Assembly (NCBI GenBank): GCA_028875335.1
Contig: JAPPEF010000184.1
Coordinates: forward strand, 1-20,020
Direction: 5' to 3'
DNA: 20,020 bases
Source of the DNA: Gemmatimonadota bacterium
GTDB taxonomy: Bacteria > Latescibacterota > UBA2968 > UBA8231
This document shows, piece by piece, positions 7,214 to 14,116 of the stretch. Made by a program: the position numbers and the translations under genes. Each line of letters begins with the position of its first letter. Position 1 is the first letter of the stretch. The notes beneath the pieces were generated by a model that saw only the letters and a program-made list of their open reading frames with translations, had not been told where the DNA came from and made no database searches.

Positions 7214-7325
7214 CCGTGAATGGCACCCATTTTTGTCGATTCATTCACGGATATTCGACGATATAGCGTGAATGGCACCCATTTTTATCGGTTCATTCAC
7301 GGATATTTGCCAATATACCGTGAAT
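7214..7325. repeat. 52-bp tandem repeats with palindromic half-sites upstream of fic
   Basis: Two full 52-bp copies start at 7215 and 7267, and a third begins at 7319 but diverges after about 8 bp. Each full copy starts with (C)CGTGAATGGCACCCATTTTT and contains ATTCACGG (7243-7250, 7295-7302), so CGTGAAT/ATTCACG half-sites alternate in orientation. Five half-sites are present. The last (7318-7325) lies between the -35 and -10 boxes of the fic promoter. The array has the spacing and placement expected of operators for a repressor, possibly the Fic protein itself. It is not a CRISPR. Confidence 0.7.
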
Positions 7326-7335
7326 AAGATACAAT
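7307..7335 (+). promoter_or_regulatory. fic promoter, predicted leaderless transcript
   Basis: TTGCCA (7307-7312), a 17-bp spacer, then TACAAT (7330-7335): 5/6 matches to the sigma70 consensus at each box. The expected start of transcription, 6-7 bp after the -10, is the fic ATG at 7342. There is also no SD before that ATG. Both facts point to a leaderless mRNA. The third operator half-site lies in the spacer. Confidence 0.65.
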
Positions 7336-7341
7336 AATGGT

Positions 7342-8232
7342 ATGGCGACCACAGAGCCGATAAGAAACCGCATCCAAGGCTTGAAACGAGCGTACGATAC
7401 CTTGCGCCAAGGCAAGGAATCGCTACTGTCGATGATTGACGAAGTGGAGGTAGCCGAGAGTGTGTACAACTCGAACGCGATTGAGAATTCAACGCTTACT
7501 CTTGAGGAGACAGAGCGAATCCTGTTGGAGCAGATGTTGTCCCGCAATGTGTCTGTGCGGGAAGTCTTTGAGGCGAAAAATCTAGCCCGCGTCACGGAAT
7601 ATAAACGCGCCAAAGCTAAAGACAGCGAGCTGAGCAAAGACCTGATACTACTTTTGCATCAGATGCTTATCGGCGGCATTAATGATGCCATCGCGGGACG
7701 CTTTCGCGAGCAAGGGGAATACGTGCGAGTGGGGACTCATATTGCGCCGGCACCTGAGCATGTCGAGCGCATGATGGATGAAATCCTCGTCGAGTATTCC
7801 AGCGATCTCGGCTCCTACTTCCTCGATAAAATTGCCCGATTTCACTTGGATTTTGAGACCATCCATCCCTTTTGCGATGGCAACGGCCGCTTGGGACGAG
7901 TTCTCATCAATTTTCAACTTATCCAGCTTGGACTGCCGCGCCTTATTATTCGCAACTCGGAAAAGGAGCGGTACTATCAAGCGTTCAGGGACTATGGGGG
8001 TCGCCAAACGACTAGGACGATGGAAGATATTATGGCGTTGGCGCTCGTAGAGTCGCTGCACAAGAGGCTGAGCTATTTACAGGGGGAGGCCATTATCCGG
8101 CTGTCGGATTATATCAAACAGCATGGACTCTCGGCACCCGCAGTCACCAACGCTGCCCGTCGCCAGACCATTCCCGCTTTTCGCGAGAAGGGGGTGTGGA
8201 AGATCGGGGCAGAATTCGTTTACGGGACCTAA
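7342..8232 (+). CDS. fic: Fic-domain protein (AMPylator/nucleotidyl transferase family)
   Basis: 296-aa Fic protein. Fic enzymes usually transfer AMP from ATP to a Ser, Thr or Tyr of a target protein. The core motif is HPFCDGNGRLGR (175-186), with catalytic H175, D179, and phosphate-binding GNGRLGR. An N-terminal self-inhibitory motif (S/T)xxxE(G/N) is present as SNAIEN (44-49), with E48 expected to block ATP, so this is a class II, self-controlled Fic. The C-terminus (about 250-290, SDYIKQHGLSAPAVTNAARR) looks like a winged-helix DNA-binding tail. It sits between hsdR and hsdMS and ends 1 nt before the hsdMS start, so it is cotranscribed with it. Its start has no SD. Confidence 0.92.
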   Translation: MATTEPIRNRIQGLKRAYDTLRQGKESLLSMIDEVEVAESVYNSNAIENSTLTLEETERILLEQMLSRNVSVREVFEAKNLARVTEYKRAKAKDSELSKDLILLLHQMLIGGINDAIAGRFREQGEYVRVGTHIAPAPEHVERMMDEILVEYSSDLGSYFLDKIARFHLDFETIHPFCDGNGRLGRVLINFQLIQLGLPRLIIRNSEKERYYQAFRDYGGRQTTRTMEDIMALALVESLHKRLSYLQGEAIIRLSDYIKQHGLSAPAVTNAARRQTIPAFREKGVWKIGAEFVYGT

Positions 8233-8233
8233 T

Positions 8234-10804
8234 ATGCTCGATACCGCTACTAAACGCCGCATTGACACGGCACGCGACATCCTCGTCGGCAAGGTGCCCG
8301 ATCCGAAGAGCCAAGTAGAGCAGATCACCATCGCGCTCATCTACAAGTTTATGGACGATATTGACGCCGACAGCGAGGAGTTGGGTGGACAGCGCACGTT
8401 TTTTGCCGGTGACTTTGCTCGCTATGGCTGGCCTCAACTGGTGCGCGCTGGCTTGGGCGGCCACGAGACTTTGAATCTGTACGCCGAGGCGATCACCCGG
8501 ATGCCGGAAAATCCGGGCATTCCGCTGCTGTTCCGCGACATCTTCAACAACGCCTATTTGCCCTACCGCGACCCGGAGACTTTGCGCGCCTTTCTCAAGG
8601 TCATTGACGAGTTTACGTATGATCACAGCGAGCGGCTCGGCGATGCTTTTGAATATCTGCTCTCGGTCCTTGGCTCGCAGGGGGACGCCGGGCAGTTCCG
8701 CACTCCGCGCCATATCATCGACTTCATTGTCTCCGTTATTGACCCGAAGAAAGATGAAAAGATTCTCGACCCGGCCTGTGGCACTGCCGGGTTCCTGATT
8801 TCGTCGTACAAGCACATTCTCAAGTCCAATATCGACGACGAGGGTAACAATACGCTGACGCCGGACGAAAAAGGGACACTCGCGGCCAACGTTAGGGGCT
8901 ATGACATTTCGCCCGATATGGTGCGGCTGTCGCTGGTGAATCTGTATTTACACGACTTTCGTGAGCCGCACATTTTCGAGTACGACACCCTGACCAGCGA
9001 GGAGCGCTGGAACGAGTATGCCGACGTGATTTTGGCCAATCCGCCGTTTATGTCGCCGAAGGGCGGCATACGTCCGCATCGCCGCTTTTCGGTGCAATCC
9101 AAACGCAGCGAAGTGCTGTTTGTCGATTACATAGCCGAGCATCTGACGCCTACGGGGCGCGCCGGTATCATTGTGCCGGAGGGCATTATCTTTCAGAGCC
9201 AGACGGCCCATAAGCAGCTACGCAAGATGCTGGTGGAGAATTATCTGGTGGCTGTCATTTCGCTGCCAGCGGGCGTGTTCCAGCCTTATTCGGGGGTTAA
9301 GACTTCCATTTTGCTGCTGGATAAGGCGCTGGCGCAAAAGACGGATCGCGTTGCCTTTTTTAAGGTGGAGAATGATGGGTTTGATTTGGGGGCACAGCGG
9401 CGGGAGATTGCGGAGAATGATTTGCCGAAGGTGAGGGAGGAGCTTGGGGAATATCTGGGGCGGCTGCGGACGGGCGAGTCGGTGACGAGCGATGGGGTGG
9501 CGGAATCTGGGGTGGAGTACACTGCGGACAACGTTCAACCTAAATTTGGGCTGGTCGCCGAGAAGGGGAAAATTGCGGCGGGTGGGGAGTATAATTTGAG
9601 TGGGGAAAGGTATCGGGAGAACCAGCACCGAGAACATTCGTTTCCTCTGGTTTCTCTAGGTGATTCAGAGCTTTTTTGTATTGAAAGCGGTGGTACTCCA
9701 AAGTCTAGGGTAGAGGAATACTGGGATGGGGGCGTACCGTGGGCTACATTAGTCGATTTACCGCCCACTGAGCTTATCGCTGAGATTAGAACTACGCAGC
9801 GCACAATTAGCGAGACCGGCCTTGCTAAATCGTCAGCGAAACTGATTCCAGAAAATTCTGTTATTGTTTCAACTCGTGCTACTATAGGTCGAATTGGCAT
9901 TAATCGCATACCGTTGGCGACCAATCAGGGATTCAAAAATATTATTGTCAAAAACCTATTGCGGGCGATGCCTGAATATATCGCTCTTGCTGTGACGAAA
10001 CTTGTGCCCACCATGAACGCTTGGGCCAGTGGAGGCACGTTCAAAGAAATTTCCAAATCAAAATTTTGTGAGTTGCAAATTTCCCTGCCGCCGCTAGAGG
10101 TACAGCGGGAGATTGTGGCGGAGATTGAGGGGTATCAGCGAGTGATAGACGGGGCGCGGGCGGTGATTGACAACTATCGGCCGCAGATTGTGGTTGATCC
10201 TGAGTGGCTGATGGTGACCTTTGCGGAGGCTCCTTTCGAGATCATCGACGGTGACAGAGGAGTGAATTATCCGAAGAAGGAGGACTTCTCATCAGATGGT
10301 TACTGTGTCTTCCTCAACACAAAAAATGTCCGCTCAGATGGTTTCAACTTCAACGAGGTGGAATTTATCACGAGAGAGAAGGATGAGACTCTAAGAAAAG
10401 GCAGGCTTCGTCGTGGTGATGTCGTCCTTACGACTCGCGGAACAATTGGGAACACAGGCTATTATGACAACTCTATTCCATTCGATGCTGTGAGGATCAA
10501 TTCCGGTATGCTCATTTTCAGGTCTAACGAGAATAGGTTGTCTGGGAAGTATCTTTTTCAGTTTTTTCAATCTCAAAATTTCAAGGAACAGCGCGACTCG
10601 ATCACATCAGGTGCTGCACAGCCACAATTGCCAATTCGCAGTTTGAATGAGGCAAAGATTCCGGTGCCTAACCTCGAAACTCAGCAAGCCATCGTCGCCG
10701 AAATCGAAGCCGAGCAGTCTCTTGTCGCTGCTAATCGGGAGTTGGTGGAGCGGATGGAGGGGAAGATTCGGGCGGCGATTGGGCGGGTGTGGAACAATTC
10801 CTAG
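8234..10804 (+). CDS. hsdM: Type I modification-specificity fusion HsdM-HsdS
   Basis: 856-aa fusion of a DNA adenine methyltransferase with the specificity subunit. The M part has the N-terminal HsdM helical domain, SAM-binding motif I DPACGTAGFL (179-188) and catalytic motif IV NPPF (269-272), as in N6-adenine methylases. From about residue 450 it continues into an HsdS-like region: target-recognition domain 1 (about 470-615), a central helix LPPLEVQREIVAEIEGYQ (from 618), domain 2 (about 660-805), and a matching C-terminal helix IPVPNLETQQAIVAEIEAEQ (from 809). The two domains should read a bipartite site. Frame extends up to 8123, but ATG 8234 gives the canonical HsdM N-terminus and follows the fic stop by 1 nt. 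No frameshift was found, so the fusion looks genuine. Confidence 0.92.
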   Translation: MLDTATKRRIDTARDILVGKVPDPKSQVEQITIALIYKFMDDIDADSEELGGQRTFFAGDFARYGWPQLVRAGLGGHETLNLYAEAITRMPENPGIPLLFRDIFNNAYLPYRDPETLRAFLKVIDEFTYDHSERLGDAFEYLLSVLGSQGDAGQFRTPRHIIDFIVSVIDPKKDEKILDPACGTAGFLISSYKHILKSNIDDEGNNTLTPDEKGTLAANVRGYDISPDMVRLSLVNLYLHDFREPHIFEYDTLTSEERWNEYADVILANPPFMSPKGGIRPHRRFSVQSKRSEVLFVDYIAEHLTPTGRAGIIVPEGIIFQSQTAHKQLRKMLVENYLVAVISLPAGVFQPYSGVKTSILLLDKALAQKTDRVAFFKVENDGFDLGAQRREIAENDLPKVREELGEYLGRLRTGESVTSDGVAESGVEYTADNVQPKFGLVAEKGKIAAGGEYNLSGERYRENQHREHSFPLVSLGDSELFCIESGGTPKSRVEEYWDGGVPWATLVDLPPTELIAEIRTTQRTISETGLAKSSAKLIPENSVIVSTRATIGRIGINRIPLATNQGFKNIIVKNLLRAMPEYIALAVTKLVPTMNAWASGGTFKEISKSKFCELQISLPPLEVQREIVAEIEGYQRVIDGARAVIDNYRPQIVVDPEWLMVTFAEAPFEIIDGDRGVNYPKKEDFSSDGYCVFLNTKNVRSDGFNFNEVEFITREKDETLRKGRLRRGDVVLTTRGTIGNTGYYDNSIPFDAVRINSGMLIFRSNENRLSGKYLFQFFQSQNFKEQRDSITSGAAQPQLPIRSLNEAKIPVPNLETQQAIVAEIEAEQSLVAANRELVERMEGKIRAAIGRVWNNS

Positions 10805-10822
10805 TCAACAGGAGATAATGCT

Positions 10823-11074
10823 ATGGTAACGGTTACTTTTGAACTACCAGAAGATGTGCTTTCGTCGGTGCGAAAAGATCCCGACCATTTCACCCAAGAG
10901 TTGCGTTTGGCTGCCGCTGTGAAATGGTACGAGATGGGACTAGTTTCCCAAAGCCGAGCAGCCGAAATTTCGGGTCTATCCCGCAGTGAGTTCATCTCAG
11001 CACTAGGCCGATTCGAGATCTCTATATTCCAGTACAATATGGACGAAATAGCGGAGGAAGTGAACCGTGAGTGA
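10823..11074 (+). CDS. UPF0175 family antitoxin-like protein
   Basis: 83-aa protein of the UPF0175 family. It starts MVTVTFELPEDVL and contains the typical helix-turn-helix stretch VKWYEMGLVSQSRAAEISGLSRSEFISALGRF. Family members are commonly encoded next to DUF3368 PIN-type toxins and act as antitoxins or regulators. SD AGGAGA (10810-10815) lies 7 nt upstream of ATG. It is 18 nt after hsdMS, so probably in the same transcript. The partner toxin survives only as a short remnant that overlaps its 3' end, so this looks like an orphan antitoxin. Confidence 0.82.
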   Translation: MVTVTFELPEDVLSSVRKDPDHFTQELRLAAAVKWYEMGLVSQSRAAEISGLSRSEFISALGRFEISIFQYNMDEIAEEVNRE

Positions 11075-11126
11075 AGGTTGGGTGCTCAATGCCTCGCCGC
11101 TTGTCGCCCTAGCCAAAATCAGATAG
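11067..11126 (+). pseudogene. Truncated DUF3368 PIN-type toxin remnant
   Basis: GTG at 11067 overlaps the UPF0175 stop region by 8 nt and encodes VSEGWVLNASPLVALAKIR before TAG at 11124. NASPLVALAKI is the recognisable N-terminal start of DUF3368 (PIN-like) toxins, which normally run to about 150 residues. All later catalytic acids are missing and the AAA ATPase gene begins 12 nt later. This is a broken toxin whose body was lost or replaced. Confidence 0.68.
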
Positions 11127-11137
11127 GAGCCAAAGCC

Positions 11138-12187
11138 ATGTTGAAACGCTTGCAGATACGGAATTTTCGCGGCTTCAACGCGCTTGAAATCGACCAATTG
11201 AGCGGCATTAATCTCATTGCCGGCAAAAATAATTCCGGCAAGACCAGTTTACTTGAGGCAATTTCTCTGCTAGTTGGAGCCGGAGACGCACGTCTAGCAA
11301 AAAATGTCAATATTATTCGCGGCTTGGAACTGGAGAGTAGAGTATCGCCAGCGATGATTGGCCCCTTGTGGAAACAGCTCTTCTCTGATCTGGACATGGA
11401 ACGGGCCATTGAGATTGAGGGAGAGCATACGTCGCATGGTCAATTGGCTTTGAAAATCACATCCGAGAGACAAGCGTCCCCTGAGACTGATCTTGATCTT
11501 ATGGAAGAAACTTCGGTGCCAGATTTCAGCGAACGTTCACTCGCATTTCAGTATATCGATCCTTCAGGGAAACGCGTCGAAAGTCAGATACGTGTGAAGG
11601 GACAGGAATTTGAAATCAATCAGCCTCCTACAAATGCCTCGCTTGGTGCGATAATTCTCTTGTCTCGCACTAGGAATATCCGCAGAGATGCCGTAAGATT
11701 GGGACAATTGAGGAGGAAGAAACAGGGGTCTCTACTATTAAAAGCACTACGGGTTGTCGAGCCGAGATTGCAAAGCGTTGAGGAAAACTCCTCCAGCGGT
11801 ACACCCATGATTTGGGGGGATATTGGGTTGTCAGAACTGGTGCCACTGTCAGCAATGGGCGAAGGTATGACCCAAATCGCCCGGCTCGTTTTGGCCATAG
11901 CTTCCATGCCGGATGGTGTAGTCCTGGTAGATGAGGTTGAAAACGGCATTCACCACTCGGTACTGCCCGATGTCTGGCGGGCCATTGATGAAGCGGCCAA
12001 GCAGTTCCACACGCAGATTTTTGCGACCACGCATAGTTTTGAATGTATAGAAGCGGCGCATCAAGCCCTTGGCCCTGACGGCTTTCTTCTGCACCGACTC
12101 GAAGTTAGCGACGAGGGAAATCGCTGTGTTACCTACGAACCGAATGCAATCGATGCCGCTCTCCGACACAATCTTGAGGTTCGCTAA
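11138..12187 (+). CDS. AAA family ATPase (OLD/RloA/AriA-like)
   Basis: 349-aa ABC/SMC-type ATPase of the AAA_15/AAA_21 group. It begins MLKRLQIRNFRGF, typical of OLD- and RecF-like proteins. Walker A GKNNSGKT (29-36), an ABC-signature-like LSAMGEGMTQI (237-247), Walker B VVLVDEVENG (261-270) with D265/E266, and H-loop ATTHS (296-300) are all present. There is no C-terminal TOPRIM domain, unlike true OLD nucleases; that role may fall to the next gene, 2 nt downstream. Such ATPases sense or load effectors in phage defence (PARIS AriA, RloA in type I loci). ATG 11138 is chosen over the longer frame from 11078 because of AGGAG at 11125-11129 and the canonical N-terminus. Confidence 0.88.
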   Translation: MLKRLQIRNFRGFNALEIDQLSGINLIAGKNNSGKTSLLEAISLLVGAGDARLAKNVNIIRGLELESRVSPAMIGPLWKQLFSDLDMERAIEIEGEHTSHGQLALKITSERQASPETDLDLMEETSVPDFSERSLAFQYIDPSGKRVESQIRVKGQEFEINQPPTNASLGAIILLSRTRNIRRDAVRLGQLRRKKQGSLLLKALRVVEPRLQSVEENSSSGTPMIWGDIGLSELVPLSAMGEGMTQIARLVLAIASMPDGVVLVDEVENGIHHSVLPDVWRAIDEAAKQFHTQIFATTHSFECIEAAHQALGPDGFLLHRLEVSDEGNRCVTYEPNAIDAALRHNLEVR

Positions 12188-12189
12188 GT

Positions 12190-12825
12190 ATGCCAAGAGC
12201 AGAAGAAATCAAATCGGCAATCCAGCTTCTCGTCGAGGGCAATGATCCGCGCAATTTCTTTGAAGCGTTTGTCGAGCATCTATCGCTTGCAAATATCCAG
12301 ATTCAGAATTTCGGCGGTGTGAGTGAGTTAAGTGGTTTTCTGCGTGCGTTTGTGAATGCGCCGGGCTTCCAGATCGTCCAGAGTATCGGCATCGTTCGGG
12401 ATGCGGAAACGTCCGCTGAGAGGGCATTCCAAAGTGTTCAGTCTTCGTTGGAGAGAGCCGAGTTGCCTATGCCGGACAGCCCCGCAGAACGCACTGACAC
12501 CAGTCCGGCAGTGACGGTGCTGATACTGCCCGGCGATAATCGCCAAGGGATGCTTGAGACGCTACTTTGCGAGAGCTTTGCGGATGATCCGGTAGAGGAC
12601 TGTATCAATGACTTTTTCAAGTGTGTCGAATCTTTGCCGAACGTGTCCATCGAGAGATCAGACAAGGCCCGTGCCCATGCCTATCTGACAACAAAGCCCA
12701 ATCCTCATTTTTCCGTAGGTGTAGCAGCAAAGAATGACTACTGGGATTTGAATCACAGCGTCTTCAGCACTGTCCGCGATTTTCTATGGATGATAGCTGC
12801 AATTGAGTCGCCGCCCGCGAACTAA
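12190..12825 (+). CDS. TOPRIM-like protein (DUF3226/DUF4435-like), ATPase partner
   Basis: 211-aa protein with the layout of DUF3226/TOPRIM-like proteins. AIQLLVEGNDPRNFFEAF (10-27) supplies the first acidic residue E16. A glycine turn FGGVSEL follows. GIVRDAETSAERAF (67-80) stands at the DxD position but reads D71-A-E73. LPGDNRQGMLETLL (113-126) is a further conserved-looking loop. TOPRIM domains cut or act on nucleic acids with Mg2+. It starts 2 nt after the ATPase stop, so the two are a coupled pair. The layout recalls PARIS (AriA/AriB) and RloA/RloB, but assignment to either is not proven. The C-terminus has no recognised domain. Confidence 0.72.
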   Translation: MPRAEEIKSAIQLLVEGNDPRNFFEAFVEHLSLANIQIQNFGGVSELSGFLRAFVNAPGFQIVQSIGIVRDAETSAERAFQSVQSSLERAELPMPDSPAERTDTSPAVTVLILPGDNRQGMLETLLCESFADDPVEDCINDFFKCVESLPNVSIERSDKARAHAYLTTKPNPHFSVGVAAKNDYWDLNHSVFSTVRDFLWMIAAIESPPAN

Positions 12826-12920
12826 CTAAACGGATGGAGCAGTTGCAAGAATGCGCCCATGACAGGATTTCCACCCGCCACCCGCGCTTGTGCATGCGCT
12901 ACAAAGTGCTGTAAAAACCT

Positions 12921-13820
12921 CTACTCGGCTTCGTCTAACAGGTGCCTAAAGGCTTCTAGGCTCGGCACCTGTATGGCCGCTCTGTGCAACTGCTTGAGGC
13001 GCTGCATATCGTCAATGGCTCCAACGCGAGCGGCCAACGGATCCGACACGGACAACCCAAAGCGAATCTCCAGCACGTCGAGCAAATCTTCAACGGCGCG
13101 TTCTCGGCCTCCTTGCTCGATACCTTGCTTGATACCTTGCTCGATGCCCTTTTCTGTAAAATACTGCACTACCGACGATTCGTACATGGTCGCCTCCGAG
13201 ATGATGGTCGTAATCGTTTCTAATCTATACACTAAACCGCTCAGAATGGCAAGATCAGCCAAGTAATTGGCCTTGAGGGTCTCGTCCATCGGGACCTCTT
13301 GCGCCCGGTGGATACACTGGCGCAACCATGCCTCGGTATCCATCCCCGCCGGCCGCTGCATCAACGGCGCAAACGGCAGCAAGCCCATAAGGCCGCGGTC
13401 TAGGATAAGCTGACCTTCCAGTTCACTCAGCCGAATCACCTTGTATTGCACCAAAACGCGGTAGCCATGTCGCTCTTGGAGATAGTGCCCCGGATCGGTG
13501 CGGCCAGCGTCGGGACGCAAATAGATGACGTTGGAATAGATCGGTAGGCCGTGCTGCTCAATGCCGCGTCCTATATAGCCCGCCATGCGATGCGGCATGG
13601 GTGGACTACTATCGGTGGTTTGAAATTCGTGATGGACCAACGCCTCCTCGTCGTTGATGCGCACGCGGATGAGGCTGTCGGTGCGGTGGGTCTCGACGGT
13701 GGGTTGCTCGGTGTCGATGACGTCGATGACTTCGACGTCGTCTTGGTGAAGGGCGAAGCGGGCGAAGTCGTGGGGGTAGGTGTGGATGAGATGTTTGGCG
13801 ATGGTATCGAATTCTGCCAT
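12921..13820 (-). CDS. Rpn-family recombination-promoting nuclease (PD-(D/E)XK)
   Basis: 299-aa protein of the Rpn/YhgA-like family, once annotated as transposase. Members are PD-(D/E)XK DNA endonucleases that increase RecA-independent recombination. From the chosen start it reads MAEFDTIAKHLIHTYPHDFARF. DSLIRVRINDEEALVHHEFQ carries the family's D...E-x-Q active-site pattern. The C-terminal third has the usual charged helix with GIEQGIKQGIEQG repeats and EDLLDVLEIRFG. The open frame continues to 14072, but that extension has a poor protein-like composition and the M at 13820 matches the family N-terminus. It points toward the AAA/TOPRIM pair, as a separate convergent unit. Confidence 0.82.
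   Translation of the reverse strand: MAEFDTIAKHLIHTYPHDFARFALHQDDVEVIDVIDTEQPTVETHRTDSLIRVRINDEEALVHHEFQTTDSSPPMPHRMAGYIGRGIEQHGLPIYSNVIYLRPDAGRTDPGHYLQERHGYRVLVQYKVIRLSELEGQLILDRGLMGLLPFAPLMQRPAGMDTEAWLRQCIHRAQEVPMDETLKANYLADLAILSGLVYRLETITTIISEATMYESSVVQYFTEKGIEQGIKQGIEQGGRERAVEDLLDVLEIRFGLSVSDPLAARVGAIDDMQRLKQLHRAAIQVPSLEAFRHLLDEAE
13111..13146. repeat. 12-bp tandem repeat inside the Rpn gene (3 copies)
   Basis: CCTTGCTCGATA, CCTTGCTTGATA and CCTTGCTCGATG run in tandem. They encode the GIEQ/GIKQ repeats of the Rpn C-terminus on the minus strand. Copy number could vary by slippage without shifting the frame. Confidence 0.65.
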
Positions 13821-14049
13821 GAGACCTGCCTTGGGTTGTGGGTGGAGTGGTCCCCGCAACGGGCAAGAATTGTGCCAAGGCGGCGGCTCAGAGGGAAGGA
13901 GGGGGTATGAGGCATTGGAGTGTAGCGGAAAGGATACAGGAATGGGAAGTTGGGACAAAAGCTGCGTAAGGTCAGGTCGTAAAATGATGGCTGCAACCGA
14001 ACTGTCGCCGCTTACCCAGCGGCTGAGCGATGATCTCACGACTTCTCCC
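13821..14049. other. Non-coding stretch upstream of the Rpn gene
   Basis: About 230 bp with no supported gene. An open frame on the minus strand continues from the Rpn gene but looks non-coding (rich in Pro, Ser, Leu, no motif). No promoter with good boxes was recognised. Confidence 0.5.
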
Positions 14050-14100
14050 TTATTCAACAAAACCGTTGTCAACGAATTTGTTGAATAAATCGCAAGATTT
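14050..14100. mobile_element. Inverted pair of IS903/IS5-like terminal repeats (remnant)
   Basis: TTATTCAACAAA (14050-14061) and TTTGTTGAATAA (14077-14088) form a perfect 12-bp inverted pair. A nested CGTTG-T-CAACG palindrome lies at 14064-14074. The right arm extends to TTTGTTGAATAAATC (14077-14091), which agrees with 15 of 18 bases of the IS903 terminal repeat as I recall it. A further small hairpin AAATC-GCAA-GATTT covers 14087-14100. No transposase lies next to it, so this would be a junction or scar of IS ends. It could also serve as a terminator for the minus-strand dehydrogenase gene ending at 14117, though it has no T run. Confidence 0.4.
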
Positions 14101-14116
14101 GCTTAAAAGCGGCTTC

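Noticed and set aside
7214..7325. CRISPR array
   Set aside because: Only two full units, with the parts between palindromes also conserved, so there are no unique spacers; no cas genes.
8123..8233. 37-residue extension of HsdM
   Set aside because: It overlaps the fic coding sequence in another frame and the canonical HsdM N-terminus begins at 8234.
12826..12920. Terminator between the convergent TOPRIM and Rpn genes
   Set aside because: Only a 4-bp GCGC pairing was found, with no T run; not strong enough to report.
12921..13820. IS transposase
   Set aside because: Rpn proteins are often labelled transposase but lack DDE features. The IS-end-like repeats at 14050-14100 lie on one side only, with no matching end on the other side of the gene.
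13821..14072. 84-residue extension of the Rpn protein
   Set aside because: Pro/Ser/Leu-rich with no family match, and it runs toward the IS-end-like inverted repeats.
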